Shown piece after piece: positions 50,301 to 61,900 of a stretch of DNA of 64,000 nucleotides. The notes beneath the pieces are model-generated. The model was not told the DNA's origin, did not search any database, and was given only the letters and a program-made list of their open reading frames with translations. The position numbers and the translations under genes are program-made. This stretch comes from Chitinophagaceae bacterium (GTDB lineage Bacteria; Bacteroidota; Bacteroidia; Chitinophagales; Chitinophagaceae): the NCBI GenBank assembly GCA_024508725.1, contig JANINS010000004.1:948163-1012162 (forward strand), read 5' to 3'. How positions within the stretch are numbered: the first letter of the stretch is position 1; each line of letters starts with the position of its first letter.

Positions 50301-53300
50301 AACGTGTTGCCGGTGTTGTGCCGGTGATCTGCGGATTGTTTACAACAATAGTTTTAGTCGGAGATAAACACGCCGCTCCTGTACCATCTTTGACAAGCAA
50401 TTTATAGAAAGTTGTTGCCGTTAAAGTTGGTGTTGTATATGTGGCATTGTTAGCACCTGCAATATCTGTATATGGTGCGACTCCATCAGGTGAAGATTGC
50501 CACTGCAATGAGTTTGCCCCATAACCTGCAGCAGGATTAGCTGTTAATGTTGACGTACCTGAAATACAGATATCAGATAAAGATGCAGCTATAGTCACAG
50601 ATGCAGGTTGAACAGTAATAGTACTATTCGTAGTGTTTACACAATTTGTAACTGTGTTTGTAGCGGTTAATGTATAATTATAAGTACCAGCTACACCCTT
50701 AACATACACCTGTGTTGCACTTGTTCCTGTATATGGAATTGTTGCTGCAGCATCTGTATATAAATTGGCTGCAGGACTCCAGATATAACTATCAAAATCG
50801 GTAGTTGCAGATGTTACTTCCAACAATTTAGTTACGCCATTACATACCACATTATTTGGTGTAATTGACAATGTTGGTGGAGTAGTAACAGTTGCTGTAA
50901 CAGGAACCCTAACACCTTCACAACCCGTACTTACCTGCCAGTTATAGAAATAGTAATACAGATCATTACGTGCAGTATTTGTTGGAGCTGCAGTTAAGGT
51001 GCTTGTATTAATCTGAAGAACTGAAGGAATAATATACGGATAGCCATAATTTCCTGACGGAGCACCAGCAGAAGGTTCAAAAAGTAAACCTGAAATTCCG
51101 GTATAAGAGCCAGGTCTTAATTTATAGTTTGTACCCGGAGCAATATTGAAATCAAGCGTTACAACATGTGGTTGAGGTGATGCAGCAGGAGATCCCACAA
51201 CATTCACCGTTTTTGTATGAACCACAGTTCCTGCTGAATTGATCACATCAATTGTTACTGTTCCAGCTGCATTTGATGCACTTACAGGGTAGATGGTAAC
51301 TGATTTAAGTGTGAAGGCAGAAAGAGCATCGAACACAATACCAAAGTTCGTTGTACCTGCACCAGAAGTAGGACTAGAGGTTACTGTAGCCATTCCAGTT
51401 GGAGTGGTTGTACCAGTACCCACGCCTACATAATAATTGGTGGTAGTATTTATTGTTGGCGTAGTAAATGAAGTACCTGTAGCTAATGGTGTACCGCCTG
51501 TAGGGTTTGCATACCAGTTGATCAATAATCCAGCGTCTGCAGTAGCGCCTAAGTTTACTGTACCCACACCACAACGTGTAGCAGGCGTGGTTGTTAATGG
51601 CTGATAATTATTCAAGACAACTACAGATTCACCTGACTCGTCTGTATTTGCACCACAAGTAGCTACCAGCTTATAGAACATCGTTTGAGTGATGTTAGCA
51701 GGCACAGTAAATGTTGGTGTAGTTGCTCCTGCAATTGGAGTAAAGCCTGAACCAGAGGTAGTGCTTTCCATCCACTGTAAGGAACTATAACCGTTGGCAT
51801 TTGTTGTTGTTAATACAGGTTTTCCACCCACAGCACAATAATCAGCTGGAGAAGCAGAAGCAACACCCACTGTTAGCGCTTCAACAGTTCTTGATTCCTG
51901 TAAAGCATCGTTTGCAGTGTTTACATCTCCCGCTGCTGATGTGGTAATATCAAACAGGTATACTCCAGGAGCACTCATGTCCAATTCAGTACCAGTAGTG
52001 CTTATCGGTACATTTAAAACTGCACCGGGAGCAAGCGTTCCGCTATTAATTAACTTAGAAGGATAAGTAAAGGTAGCTGCACCATTAACACTTACATTAA
52101 CCGTTACTGGTGTACCTGCAAAATTGATCGTAGAAGAACCATTATTCTTTATACTTACTGTTACGGTCTCAGCAGCGGTATAACATCCTTTAGCAGTAAC
52201 TACCGGTGCAACAAGATCCTGTGGTTTTACATCAAGTCCTGCAGCAGGAGGCAGTTCATCCGCTCCGATATCCGGCGTTGCCACATCTCTTAACTGGTTA
52301 TCGATATCTGTTGTGATACCTGTAACAGGTGTTCCTTGCCCGTCAAGTGGCGAACTTGGCTGCAAATGAAGATCTGATGGTGAAATGAATTGCGGATCTA
52401 CTTCTTTAGAGTTTGCATCTTTTCCTGAAGCAGATTGCCATGCTGCCAATGTGAGATATTGGGTGGCCGCAGCTCCGTTATTGATACTTCCTGTTCCTGA
52501 CTGTGCATTTGCTGGATTAGCAAACCAGTCATTATAGTCCATATTACCGGTACCCCATGTATAACCAGTTGGAATATCGATACAGAAGTTCTTTAAAGAA
52601 GCGGCTCCTGCAATCAGATCCATATAAACGATGTTATTAAGGATCGAAACATTAGAAGCATTTGTAGAGCTGATGCGAATGCCAAATGATGGCACTGTTG
52701 CCGCCGTTGCTCCTGTAGATCCGTTAGCGTTACCGCTCATGTAAATAGAGTTGAACGCTACTTTATCTCCATTTCCTGCTGCGATACCAATACCCACAGC
52801 CTGGTTTGGAGATGTTGTACCATTGGCCTTAATATTATAAATAAAGTTGCTGGAAATGATATTATTTGTTGCGTTGGTTCCATCGGCACCTGCAACGATA
52901 ATACCTATAGCAGCACCTACTTTCTCATCTTGTATATCATGAATAATGTTAGACGTTACTCTTGCATTCTTAACATATGCAGATGTAGGTGTCCATGTAG
53001 CGTCAGTAGCAAAGGCTATACCTGCTCTAGCTGTTGCTGATGAAGCAGAGTTATTACTGAAATCTCCACCAACATATCTGATCTCATTATTCCTGATCTG
53101 GATACCATCTTCTTCCCTTACCACGATACCTGCTTTACCAATTTCATCTACTCCAAATCCTGTAGATCCTATCACGTTTCTAGAGATAATGGTTCCTGAG
53201 TTTGGATTGGCTGCAGAGCCTCCTCTTACATAAATACCATAACGTACTTTGCTGATGGTACATGTATCGATCGTGTTATTATCGTTATCCTCACCAGCGG

Positions 53301-56300
53301 TTACAGATGTAATAGTAGCATTGAGTGATGAGCCGGCTATCACTACACCATATGTAGTTGTTGTATTGGTATTCTGATCTGCACCTCCTTTTAAGGTTAC
53401 GTTCTTAATGGTGTTATTCGTTGCACCTTGTCCGGCACCTAAAGAAGCCAGCCAGATCGCTGCAGTACCACCTGTTACCGAAGTATTCTCAATGATCAGG
53501 TTGGTACCTGCTGCATCATGAATACCATCAATAGTAACATAATCTGCGCCGTTAAGTTTAATCAATGCAGATGCTGTTGTACCTGAAGTTCCCTTAACAA
53601 GAACACTTGTATTTGCTGCAGGTGTGATGGTTAAGGTGTTAACAGAACTTGCATACGGATTTGATTCAATCACCAATGGGAAAGTTTCATTCGTATTATA
53701 TCCTGCATCAGTTAAAGTAAATGTTATTGGTCCTGTTAAACAGGCAACATTGTAATCAGCAAGTGCAGCTGTAATGGTTGTATAAGCTCCACCACCACCA
53801 ACATTGTAATTTCCATTAAGGGTGGTGTTGATAGCATAAGTATTTACTGCATTAGGGACAGTAACAATGGTATTCACATCCGTTGCGGTTACACCTGATG
53901 GACTCGATCCTATATTTGGTGTTGCCACAATATCCTGCGCTACTATGTAATAAGAAACATGATTGCCTACTGCCAGTCCACCCATATCGGCAGCAATGAT
54001 CTGGAAGCTCCATGTACCGTTCGTAGCTGTGCCCGAAGTAAGTGTACCAGGTTGTGAGAACCATGTACCATTACCTTTTCTGTAATAGATACGGGGAACA
54101 AGACTTCCTGTTGTTGGAACTCCCGTTCCATCTGTTATTGTTACACCAGAAAGAATACGATCACCGGTAGCACATGTGAAAGGCAATGCGGTATATGTGA
54201 TCACTGGTGCCAATCCATCTCCGGCATTCTCATAAGCACCTATGGTTGGAGGATTGTTCCTTGCAGTTCCTTTAAAGTCGATCGTAACTGCAGCAATTGA
54301 TTGACCCGCTCCTACCAATGCTGAACCAGCCTGTGGTACAAGAACAGTATTGCTGTTGAAGTTAGGATTAACATTAACAGAGTTTACATCTTTGGTGGTA
54401 GCAGTTCTCCAGGCTGCGATATCAGCTCTGTCTGAACTTAAAAACGCCAGTACACCCTGTGTACCACTTACGAAATAATCATTATAATCGATTGTGGTGA
54501 ATGCTGAGTTTGAAGCTGCTGAGTAAATAGCATAAGCTTTGGCTGCAGCAGCAGGATTATTCAAAGAATTTGAGAATACATTGTTTCGTATATCAAGTGC
54601 ACTTGCACCGGAACCAACATATAAAGCTGCTGTAATTTTATTCGCTGTCGCTGATGTGCTGGCATAATCTCCATAAAGGTTAACACTATTATTGTAAATC
54701 TTAATACCACCCGCAGTAGTAGTTATCGTAGTACTATTACCAACCATCCCTATAGCAATTCCCATTGAAGAAGAATTTCCGAATGTTGTCCAGTTACTAC
54801 CATTAATTCCAAAAATCACATTGTTCGATATGGTGAGATCACTTGTGGCAGTACCTGTTCCTACAGTTATACCACGACCTCCATAACCACCAGTTGCTAA
54901 TGCAACAACTTTACGTATAATGTTTCTCGTTACAGTTGAAGAAACAAAACCTGTCTCAAGAGAAATACCAACCTGGGCTCCGGTTGTTGATGTCTCAACC
55001 GAAATGTCATTTCGGCTTATAACACTATTAAGACTATTTGCAACCTGGATACCGATATTACCCGTAACAGCTGTGTTAATGTCTATAAGATTACCATCAA
55101 TGTTCAGATTATCATTACCGCCACTGGTAGCAGACGCTGTTCCTGATGAATATATACCAACAGATACACCCGTGATATAGTTGTTTTGAATAGTTGTATT
55201 ATCATTATCTGCTCCACTGCTGGCATTCGTAGCTCCTCCAACAGTAATTCCGTAAGCTGCACCTGTAGAAGAAGTATTTATTACAAGGTTTTTGATCGTA
55301 TTGTTAGTAGCACCTAAACCTGCACCCAGGCTCACAATAGCAACACCTGCAGGTGAGGTAGCATCTGTATTGGTTACAGTCAGGCTTCTGTCTGCTCCGC
55401 CGTTATTACTACCATCAATCGTAATATAATCAGCTCCATTGATCTTGATCAATGCACCTGATGCAACACCACCAGATATTGTAGCTGAGTTACCCGAAGC
55501 AGGTTTAATCGTTAATGTATTAACTGCACTGGCGTTTGCATTGCCATCTATTACTATCGGGAAAGTCTCCGCTGTGCTGTAAGTAGCATCGGTAAGATTG
55601 AATATAACAGCTCCGGTTAAGCAAGCTGTTTTATACATGCTTAAAGCCTGTGTTAAAGTGGTATAAGCACCTCCCGATCCGATATTGTAAGATCCACCCA
55701 ATGAAGCTGCAACAAGGTAACTGTTTGCAGTGGCCGGAGGTGTTGTTACAGTTAGCACATCTGTAGCAACTGCTCCTGATGGTGTAGATCCCACATTCGG
55801 AGTGGATGCAACATCCTGTGCCATGATGTAATAGTAAACATTGTCTCCTGCCTGTAATCCTGGAAGGTTTGCAGATTCAATCGTAAAACTCCAGGTACCG
55901 TTAGTAGCAGTTCCGCTGGTAAATACACCGGCTGTTGAAGACCATGCACCCGTTGTTCCTTTTCTGTACCATACTCTTGGTACAAGTGAGCCTGTAGTTG
56001 GTACACCTGTTCCATCAACTATCGTAGCGGTAAAGGTTCGATCGTTAGTATTACAAATCGTAGCTAAAGGTGTAAAGCTAACTGCCGGAGGTGCCAGGTC
56101 AATTGTAGTCTCGTAAGCACCTATTGCCGGAGTTGAAGCACTTCTTGTTACACCGTTAACATCTATTGTAACAGTGGCAATTCCAGTTCCTGCACCACTT
56201 AAAGGCGAACCTGGTTGAGGGATAAGATTAGTTGGTCCGTTAAATAAAGGATTACTGGAAATAGAATTTACATCCTGGCCTGTAGCTGTTCTCCATGCAG

Positions 56301-58824
56301 CAATATCGGCCCGGTCGCTGGTAAGATAAGCCAGCACACCCTGTGAACCCGATACGTAATAGTCGTTGTAATTGATAGTCGTATATGCTGAAGATGCTGC
56401 AGCAGAATATACCGCATAAGCTTTAGCAACAGCATTGCTATTATTCAGCGCATTGCTAAATACATTGTTTCTTATATCAAGTGCAGTTGCTGCACTACCT
56501 ACAAACAATGCAGCAGTTATTTTATTCGCGGTAGTGGAAGTACTGGTCTCATATTCGCCCGACAAATACACGCTGTTATGATATAGTTTTATTCCACCTG
56601 TAGTAGTAGTAAGCGTAGCACTGTTACCCACGATACCAATAGCAATACCCATAGATGATGAATTACCAAAACCTGTAAAATTGGTACCATTCACTCGGGA
56701 AATAACGTTATTGGTTATAGTAAGATCGCTGGTTGCCGTACCTGTACCGATAGTGATGCCTCTTGCACCCCATCCGCCGGTGTTTGTTACGATCACTTTT
56801 CTTATAAGGTTCCTCGTAACAACAGATGATACGAAACCTGTTTCAAGAGAAATACCTACAGGTGAGCTTGCCGCTGAAGTTTCTACAGAAATATCATTTT
56901 GACTTACAGAAGCATTGATAGCATTACCCACTTGTATACCCAAACTGGCAACAGTAGTAGCCGTAGTGATCGTATTGTTATCAATGATCAGGTTATTCAA
57001 TCCTCCGGCATTTACCGCAGCAGTACCAATAGCGTAAATACCTACAGAAACACCGCTGATCAGGTTATTTTGAATGGTCAGGTCGTCATTATCTGCACCA
57101 TTGCTTACTTGTGTACCACCTTCTGCCGATATACCATAGCCGGCACCTGAAGCCGAAGTAGTAATGATCAAATTTTTGAAAGTATTGTTTGTTGCTCCCG
57201 ATCCTGCTCCGGCACTGCTTAAAGAAATAGCAGTTGGTGACGTGGCATTGGTATTTGTAATGGTTAAACTTCTGTCTGTAGCTCCACTGTTACTTCCATC
57301 GATCGTAACGTAATCGGCACCATTCAGGTTAATCAGGGCACCCGATGCAACAGAACCACTGATAACAGCCGTAATGCCTGTTGCTGGTTTAATGGTTAAT
57401 GTGTTGGTTGCACTTGCAGTTGATTGTGCATTGATAATGAGCGGGAATGTTTCGCCTGTAGTATATGTTGTATTGGTCAATCGGTAAACAACTGGTCCCG
57501 ATAAAGCACATGCATTATTATAAGCGTTAATGGCTGCCGTTAAAGTAGTATACGTTCCTCCGGCACCAACATCAAATGTTCCACTATAAGATGAAGTGTT
57601 TACCAATACTTCAACAGGAACAGATTCCTGGGTATTTCCACTACAGGTAATTTCTGCTTTATACCACTGAGTAGTGGTAGGATTAATTAGTAATGTTGGA
57701 CTTGCTGAACTTGCACTAACGTAAGTATAGGTTCCTGCTTGTGTTGAAGAAACCAACCATCTGTAGGTTTGGCCTACACCTGCAGAAGCACCAGATAAGT
57801 TCAATGTTCTGGCAACACCAGCACATTGTATGGCAGCAGGAGAAACCGTACTCGTTCCTGGAATTGGTGGAGATACACAAGGACTAGATTGAAGTGTTAC
57901 TGCCGGAGAATAGTTATATGCCATATCTCGCATGTATATAGCATAAGTATAAGGACCTGCTCCTGCAGATGCATCTGTAAAGGTCGTGGTGGTTCCGTTG
58001 TTTATATTACCAACTACTTTCCATGTAACACCACTGTTAACAAAAGATCCAACACCGGCTGCACCGTTTACCGGATCATACATTGCCTGGTCATTAAGTG
58101 TTGGAGCAGTTTGCCCGGCACCGTCAGCTCTTAAAATTACCACACCGCCAATGCCAGAAGCAGGCGAACCATTATCAGTTCCATTGGTCCAACTAAGTTG
58201 ATTGCCTGCCAAAGAAGCACCAGCAGCTGCATTAGGTGCTGTTAGATCAGGGGTTGCAGATGTACTGGTATAAACAATAACATCATCAAGATAATGATCC
58301 GTTGTTGTACTAGTTGTATTTCGCCATGCTCTCGCTGCAGGACTATACGTAGATCCATTCGTTGCAGCTGCAGTAGGAGTATAGGTAACTCTTGTCCAGC
58401 TTGTACTATTGGAGTTAGAAGTTGTAGTGGAGGTAGTGGTAGGCAAAGTATTCGTTGTTCCTGTTCTATAACCGAGAACTATACCTCCGTTTCCATTAGT
58501 TGAAGCCTTTACCCATCCTATCGCAATTACATAATTAGTTCCGGATGATGGTACAGTAACAATTGGAGATGTGTTTTGGACAGTCGTTCCACTTGTTGCC
58601 GCACCTGATGTAATTGCCATTGACTGAAGTCCCGTTCTAACATAGGTAGCCGTAGTATTCGTTACCCAGGTTCCGGTTGTAACAGTCCAGTTTGCTGGAG
58701 GAGTTGCTGCAGTTGCTTCAAAGCCGTAATTCTGTGCTTTAACTGCTACAGAACCTAACATCATAGCCACTAAAGCAATAAAAGATCCGACAAACGCAGA
58801 TCTGCGAGAGTACAATTTTCTCAT
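47323..58824 (-). CDS. giant T9SS-secreted beta-helix/Ig-like surface protein A
   Basis: 3833 aa. Signal peptide 1-30 (ending AVKAQ), then a carbohydrate-binding-like beta domain (about 32-200). Three tandem modules of about 627 aa start near residues 421, 1048 and 1675, each opening with (G)GGxYTTLTxAxxxYxxAC, then a parallel beta-helix of NNTIKNLxI-type rungs and, after the first two, a GTGVPTTGSLVPRxxYRKG beta-sandwich. Then CARDB-like and three Ig-like repeats (TTPATRCGxGTVxLGATA..WY...GG). The last about 80 residues (VFPNPATTELNVVITSPRAEKL to the end) are a type A T9SS sorting signal. Predicted adhesin or glycan-binding protein displayed on the cell surface. Only scattered cysteines; no enzyme motifs seen. 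Confidence 0.88.
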   Translation of the reverse strand: MRKLYSRRSAFVGSFIALVAMMLGSVAVKAQNYGFEATAATPPANWTVTTGTWVTNTTATYVRTGLQSMAITSGAATSGTTVQNTSPIVTVPSSGTNYVIAIGWVKASTNGNGGIVLGYRTGTTNTLPTTTSTTTSNSNSTSWTRVTYTPTAAATNGSTYSPAARAWRNTTSTTTDHYLDDVIVYTSTSATPDLTAPNAAAGASLAGNQLSWTNGTDNGSPASGIGGVVILRADGAGQTAPTLNDQAMYDPVNGAAGVGSFVNSGVTWKVVGNINNGTTTTFTDASAGAGPYTYAIYMRDMAYNYSPAVTLQSSPCVSPPIPGTSTVSPAAIQCAGVARTLNLSGASAGVGQTYRWLVSSTQAGTYTYVSASSASPTLLINPTTTQWYKAEITCSGNTQESVPVEVLVNTSSYSGTFDVGAGGTYTTLTAAINAYNNACALSGPVVYRLTNTTYTTGETFPLIINAQSTASATNTLTIKPATGITAVISGSVASGALINLNGADYVTIDGSNSGATDRSLTITNTNATSPTAISLSSAGAGSGATNNTFKNLIITTSASGAGYGISAEGGTQVSNGADNDDLTIQNNLISGVSVGIYAIGTAAVNAGGLNNLIIDNNTITTATTVASLGIQVGNAINASVSQNDISVETSAASSPVGISLETGFVSSVVTRNLIRKVIVTNTGGWGARGITIGTGTATSDLTITNNVISRVNGTNFTGFGNSSSMGIAIGIVGNSATLTTTTGGIKLYHNSVYLSGEYETSTSTTANKITAALFVGSAATALDIRNNVFSNALNNSNAVAKAYAVYSAAASSAYTTINYNDYYVSGSQGVLAYLTSDRADIAAWRTATGQDVNSISSNPLFNGPTNLIPQPGSPLSGAGTGIATVTIDVNGVTRSASTPAIGAYETTIDLAPPAVSFTPLATICNTNDRTFTATIVDGTGVPTTGSLVPRVWYRKGTTGAWSSTAGVFTSGTATNGTWSFTIESANLPGLQAGDNVYYYIMAQDVASTPNVGSTPSGAVATDVLTVTTPPATANSYLVAASLGGSYNIGSGGAYTTLTQALSMYKTACLTGAVIFNLTDATYSTAETFPIVIDGNANASAVNTLTIKPASGNSATISGGVASGALIKINGADYITIDGSNNGGADRSLTVTNTDATSPAGVAIVSLGAGLGATNNTIKNLVINTSSTGAAYGITVGGATNASSGADNDNTTIQNNYITGVSVGIYSSGTASATSGGNDNLNIDGNLIDINTAVTGNIGIQVANSLNSVISRNDISVETSTTGAQVGISLETGFVSSTVTRNIIRKVVALATGGYGGRGITVGTGTATSDLTISNNVIFGINGSNWTTFGNSSSMGIAIGMVGNSTTITTTAGGIKIYNNSVNLYGDYASTSATANKITAALYVGSGASALDIRNNVFSNSLNNPAAAAKAYAIYSAASNSAFTTIDYNDYFVSGTQGVLAFLSSDRADIAAWRTATTKDVNSVNVNPNFNSNTVLVPQAGSALVGAGQSIAAVTIDFKGTARNNPPTIGAYENAGDGLAPVITYTALPFTCATGDRILSGVTITDGTGVPTTGSLVPRIYYRKGNGTWFSQPGTLTSGTATNGTWSFQIIAADMGGLAVGNHVSYYIVAQDIVATPNIGSSPSGVTATDVNTIVTVPNAVNTYAINTTLNGNYNVGGGGAYTTITAALADYNVACLTGPITFTLTDAGYNTNETFPLVIESNPYASSVNTLTITPAANTSVLVKGTSGTTASALIKLNGADYVTIDGIHDAAGTNLIIENTSVTGGTAAIWLASLGAGQGATNNTIKNVTLKGGADQNTNTTTTYGVVIAGSSLNATITSVTAGEDNDNNTIDTCTISKVRYGIYVRGGSAANPNSGTIISRNVIGSTGFGVDEIGKAGIVVREEDGIQIRNNEIRYVGGDFSNNSASSATARAGIAFATDATWTPTSAYVKNARVTSNIIHDIQDEKVGAAIGIIVAGADGTNATNNIISSNFIYNIKANGTTSPNQAVGIGIAAGNGDKVAFNSIYMSGNANGSTGATAATVPSFGIRISSTNASNVSILNNIVYMDLIAGAASLKNFCIDIPTGYTWGTGNMDYNDWFANPANAQSGTGSINNGAAATQYLTLAAWQSASGKDANSKEVDPQFISPSDLHLQPSSPLDGQGTPVTGITTDIDNQLRDVATPDIGADELPPAAGLDVKPQDLVAPVVTAKGCYTAAETVTVSIKNNGSSTINFAGTPVTVNVSVNGAATFTYPSKLINSGTLAPGAVLNVPISTTGTELDMSAPGVYLFDITTSAAGDVNTANDALQESRTVEALTVGVASASPADYCAVGGKPVLTTTNANGYSSLQWMESTTSGSGFTPIAGATTPTFTVPANITQTMFYKLVATCGANTDESGESVVVLNNYQPLTTTPATRCGVGTVNLGATADAGLLINWYANPTGGTPLATGTSFTTPTINTTTNYYVGVGTGTTTPTGMATVTSSPTSGAGTTNFGIVFDALSAFTLKSVTIYPVSASNAAGTVTIDVINSAGTVVHTKTVNVVGSPAASPQPHVVTLDFNIAPGTNYKLRPGSYTGISGLLFEPSAGAPSGNYGYPYIIPSVLQINTSTLTAAPTNTARNDLYYYFYNWQVSTGCEGVRVPVTATVTTPPTLSITPNNVVCNGVTKLLEVTSATTDFDSYIWSPAANLYTDAAATIPYTGTSATQVYVKGVAGTYNYTLTATNTVTNCVNTTNSTITVQPASVTIAASLSDICISGTSTLTANPAAGYGANSLQWQSSPDGVAPYTDIAGANNATYTTPTLTATTFYKLLVKDGTGAACLSPTKTIVVNNPQITGTTPATRCGTGTVTLGATATGGTINWYSSATGGSPISTGTSYTTPAISANTTYYVSASSGSNTSHVGRLAPQAGAATNLDTYGQDFTLTQQVTLNSVEVISTTGTSITVSLYNAAGTTQLQTTGAITVPTNATSTINLGWTLAPGTYRLAANAMTGNFIRENSTVTYPIALGTIGQINGFVSSLAGTVTTTASYYWFYNLSVTVGCETSRTPVLATVTAGPALTVTANKTICNNSIHQLSVTSTLSDFDSYVWSPVTGLFTDVAATIPYTGGSATDVYVKTTSAGAATYTVTATNTVSGCGNVATSVVTVLPNPTIVASGEICVSGTTTLSLSPASGYGTATYQWLSSPDGVAPYANIPGATNPTYTTPSLTQNGYYSIVLKDGGGTACAPSFGTAIVNNPLVTGTAPGSRCGTGSVTLGATGSAGTTLKWYTTSTGGSSIGTGSTFTTPSISTNTTYYVSAAAGGGGTASAGLQNAISTSGYTLEAGLFFNAVSNFTLQGVYVYPMGTGAGTATIALQNSAGTTLQSVVANLTGTAAPYVKTYVPLNFNIPVGTDYRLVMLTRTGLVSGLIRESGAGWGSYPLTVPGVLSIVNGKCCPDAVSTSYYYFYDWLVTAGCESSRTAVLATVNPTASNAAGALGTTECDTRTIAATTEFSFTDCDLIGKIAPTGVAPISGSVDMCVKIDNTVQTAPSGEPYVQRHYNITPLTNATTATSNVTLVFLQSEFDAFNLVRGTYAALPTSPSDVAGISNLRITQYNGTGTAPGNYTGTASIIDPVDANISWNSTLSRWEVTFAATGSGGFYVHSSSFILPVTITNFRGEAAGSINKLYWSTSTETNNNGFELQRSADGINYNKITFVATKANGGNSTSQLSYNFDDMKPLPGINYYRLKQIDNNGKFSYSGVVTLSRRSTEITLSKVFPNPATTELNVVITSPRAEKLTIIVTDLRGKVVMQTSTNVVLGENQQQLNVAKLAGGTYMVKVICADGCETAVHRFVKQ

Positions 58825-58942
58825 GAAATGGTGAATTAAGAAGTCAATTGGAGCAGCAAATTAGTGGATTATTTTTTTCGAACCATCGCAGTTTTCCACA
58901 AAAAATAAATTTTAATCTTAAACGAGTGGTTTTACTCATAAA

Positions 58943-58970
58943 AAAAGTGGCTCATAAATGAGCCACTTTT
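58943..58970 (-). terminator. terminator of surface protein gene B
   Basis: A 13-bp stem (58943-58955 with 58958-58970) followed on the minus strand by a T run. Confidence 0.75.
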
Positions 58971-58989
58971 GATTTCGGGTTAAGACCGA

Positions 58990-61900
58990 TTATTGTTTTA
59001 CAAATCTGTGTACTGCTGTTTCACAACCATTCGCACAGATCGCTTTGATCATATATGTACCACCAGCAAGTGCTGATACATTCAACTGCTGCTGGTTATC
59101 TCCCGTTACAACATTCGTTGATGTTTGCATTACCACTTTACCTGTTAGATCTGTCACCACAAGGGTTAACTTCTCTGACCTTGGTGAGGTGATCACAACA
59201 TTAATTTCTCTTGTTGCAGGATTAGGATAAACCTTCGTCAGCGTGATCTCAGATACTTTTCTGTTCAGTACCACTACCCCACTGTAAACAAACTTACCGT
59301 TGTTGTCGATCTGTTTCAGCCTGTAGTAGTTCGCCCCTACCAATGGTCTCACATCATCAAAGTTGTAACTCAACTGCGATGTGCTGTTACCACCATTTGC
59401 TTTAGTAGCTACGAATGTGATCTTGCTGTAGTTAACACCATCGGCACTTCTTTCCAATTCAAAACCGTAGTTGTTTGTTTCAGTTGAAGTACTCCAGTAC
59501 AATTTATTCACGCTGCCTGCATTCTCACCCTTAAAGTTGGTGATCGTTACAGGAAGAACAAAATTACCTGTGTGTACAAAGAATGCTCCCGATCCTGTTA
59601 CATTGAATGTAACCTTCCACATACCTGCTCCGCCATTTGCTGCACCATCATAAGTAATGCTGGCATCTGTTGGGTCGATAATAGAGCCTGTTCCTGCAGG
59701 ATAAGTTGCGAAGTCTGTACCTACACCACCATGGTTGAACTGTGTTACTCTCAGGTTAGCGATACCGGTAGCATCTGCCGCTCCTGTAGGTAAAGCAGGG
59801 TAACCATTGTTATTCGCATTGTATGCATTGAACTCACCTTGTGTAAAGTACAATGTAATGCTTGACGTAGCTGTGGTTCTGTTGGTTGCAGGAGTGATCT
59901 CGAAATAACGCTGTACATACTTCTGACCATTTGGTGCAGACGGCAACGTATTATCGATCTTAACGCATGCATTTACATTACCACTTACTGCAGCACCGCC
60001 ACTTGGATCAACTGTAGCAATGATATTACAATTATTGAAGAAGTTGGTAGATACTGCCACATCCTGGTTACCAGAGCAAACCTGTGCACCACCTGCTGTT
60101 CCGGCTAACAATGTAGCATTCGTAATAGCACTGCTGCGGGTAACTGATACAGTATTTGTCGCAGTACAACTTGCTGTTGTTGTAGAAGTAACTGTATAAG
60201 TTGTGTTAGTAGCAGGGTTTGCATAAACTGTAGCTGTAGAAGTACCGGTATAAGCAGTAGTACCTGCAGCATCAGTATACAATCCAGCGCTTGGAGACCA
60301 TGTGATACTGGTAGATGCAGTTCCCGAAACAAGCAGGTTATCGATAGCCCATCCATAGCCCCAAATTGCTCTGTATCTGAATCTAACCATCACACTTGGC
60401 ATTCCTGCATAAGCATCAAGATTGAGGCTTTCACTTTGGAATGCAGCAGCAACACCTTGAGTAGATTGCGGATATTGTTTTACCACAGTCCAGCTTGATC
60501 CTCCGTTTGTTGATACCTGAACCTGTACAGTATCGTTTGTATTCCAATACTGATAGAAATTGTAGTAACTCAGGTTAACAGAAGTAAAGCCAACCGTGCT
60601 GAACGATGGTGAAGCCAATGTTACCTGTGTTGAACTACCACTTCCACCTAGATCGCTGTTACTAGCATAGAACTGACTGTTATCATTACTTGTGATACCC
60701 GTTGTACCACTCCATGTATATGGTCCTGTTTGTGGCAGCCATGATGTTAATGCAGCATTTGCACCTGTGCTTGCGTTTGTGGTGGTCCATCCTGTAGCAG
60801 ATCCATTGAAGTCTTCGCTAAGAATAGGAACATTTGTCAATGATCCACCTGTGAAGGTCAATTGCTGAGCTGGAGATCCAGGACACAATGCAATTGTTGC
60901 CGGTGTAAATACAATTGGAGCAGGAACTGGGTTCACATTCACAGTAGTAGTGCCTGTAATCACACAACCTGTACCTGCATCTGTAGCTGTAACAGTATAT
61001 AAAGTGCTTGAAGAAGGCGTTACTGACACGGAAGCGCCATTTTGACCAACTGGTGCCCAACTGTATGTATAGTTAGCATTTGCACTGGCAACCTGCAAAC
61101 TACTGCTTTGTCCTGCACAAATTGAAGAAGGCGTTGCAGTAACAGATGTTAATGCTGGAGCCGTTGTAACTGTTGCAGTTACTGGCACACGTGTTCCTTC
61201 ACAATCTGTAGTAACGTTCCAATCCCAGAAATACCAGCGTGTTCCGTTTGTGATATTATTACCATCAATAGTATTACCTGTAATTGAGAATCCATTTTTA
61301 GTTACCGGGTAGGTATAAGTACCGATTCCACGGTAAGTAGCAAGATCATAGTAGATCATCCATCCTGTAGAATTCGCAGGAACATTGAAGTTCAGTACTA
61401 AAGTTTTCTGAACGGTGTTACTAATATCACTTGCATCAATGGTAAATGCTTTGGTATCTACTGTGGTACCTCCTGCATTTCTTAATTCTACATTTAATGT
61501 ACCTGCTGTTGAAGGATATACTTTAACGGTATTGATCTTAGTTGCCGCAGTGGTATTGAAATACATTCCATAACCACCTAATGAAGCTAGATTACCAGTT
61601 GTTTCATTTGTATATCCAACATTAAATGTGTTAGCATTTGGCAGAGACGCAGCTACATAATATGTAGTGTTAGTATTAATAGCAGGAGTTGTGAATGATG
61701 TTCCGGTTCCAATTGCAGTTCCACCAGTTGAAGCTGCATACCAGTTCAATATTTCTCCTGAATTAGCAGTTGCCTGGAGTGTTACAGTACCTAAACCACA
61801 CCTGGTAGCAGGAGTTGTGGTTACCGGTTGAGGATTATTCAACACTACTGACATTTCTCCAGATTCATCTGTACCAGTACCGCAAGTTGCCACCAACTTG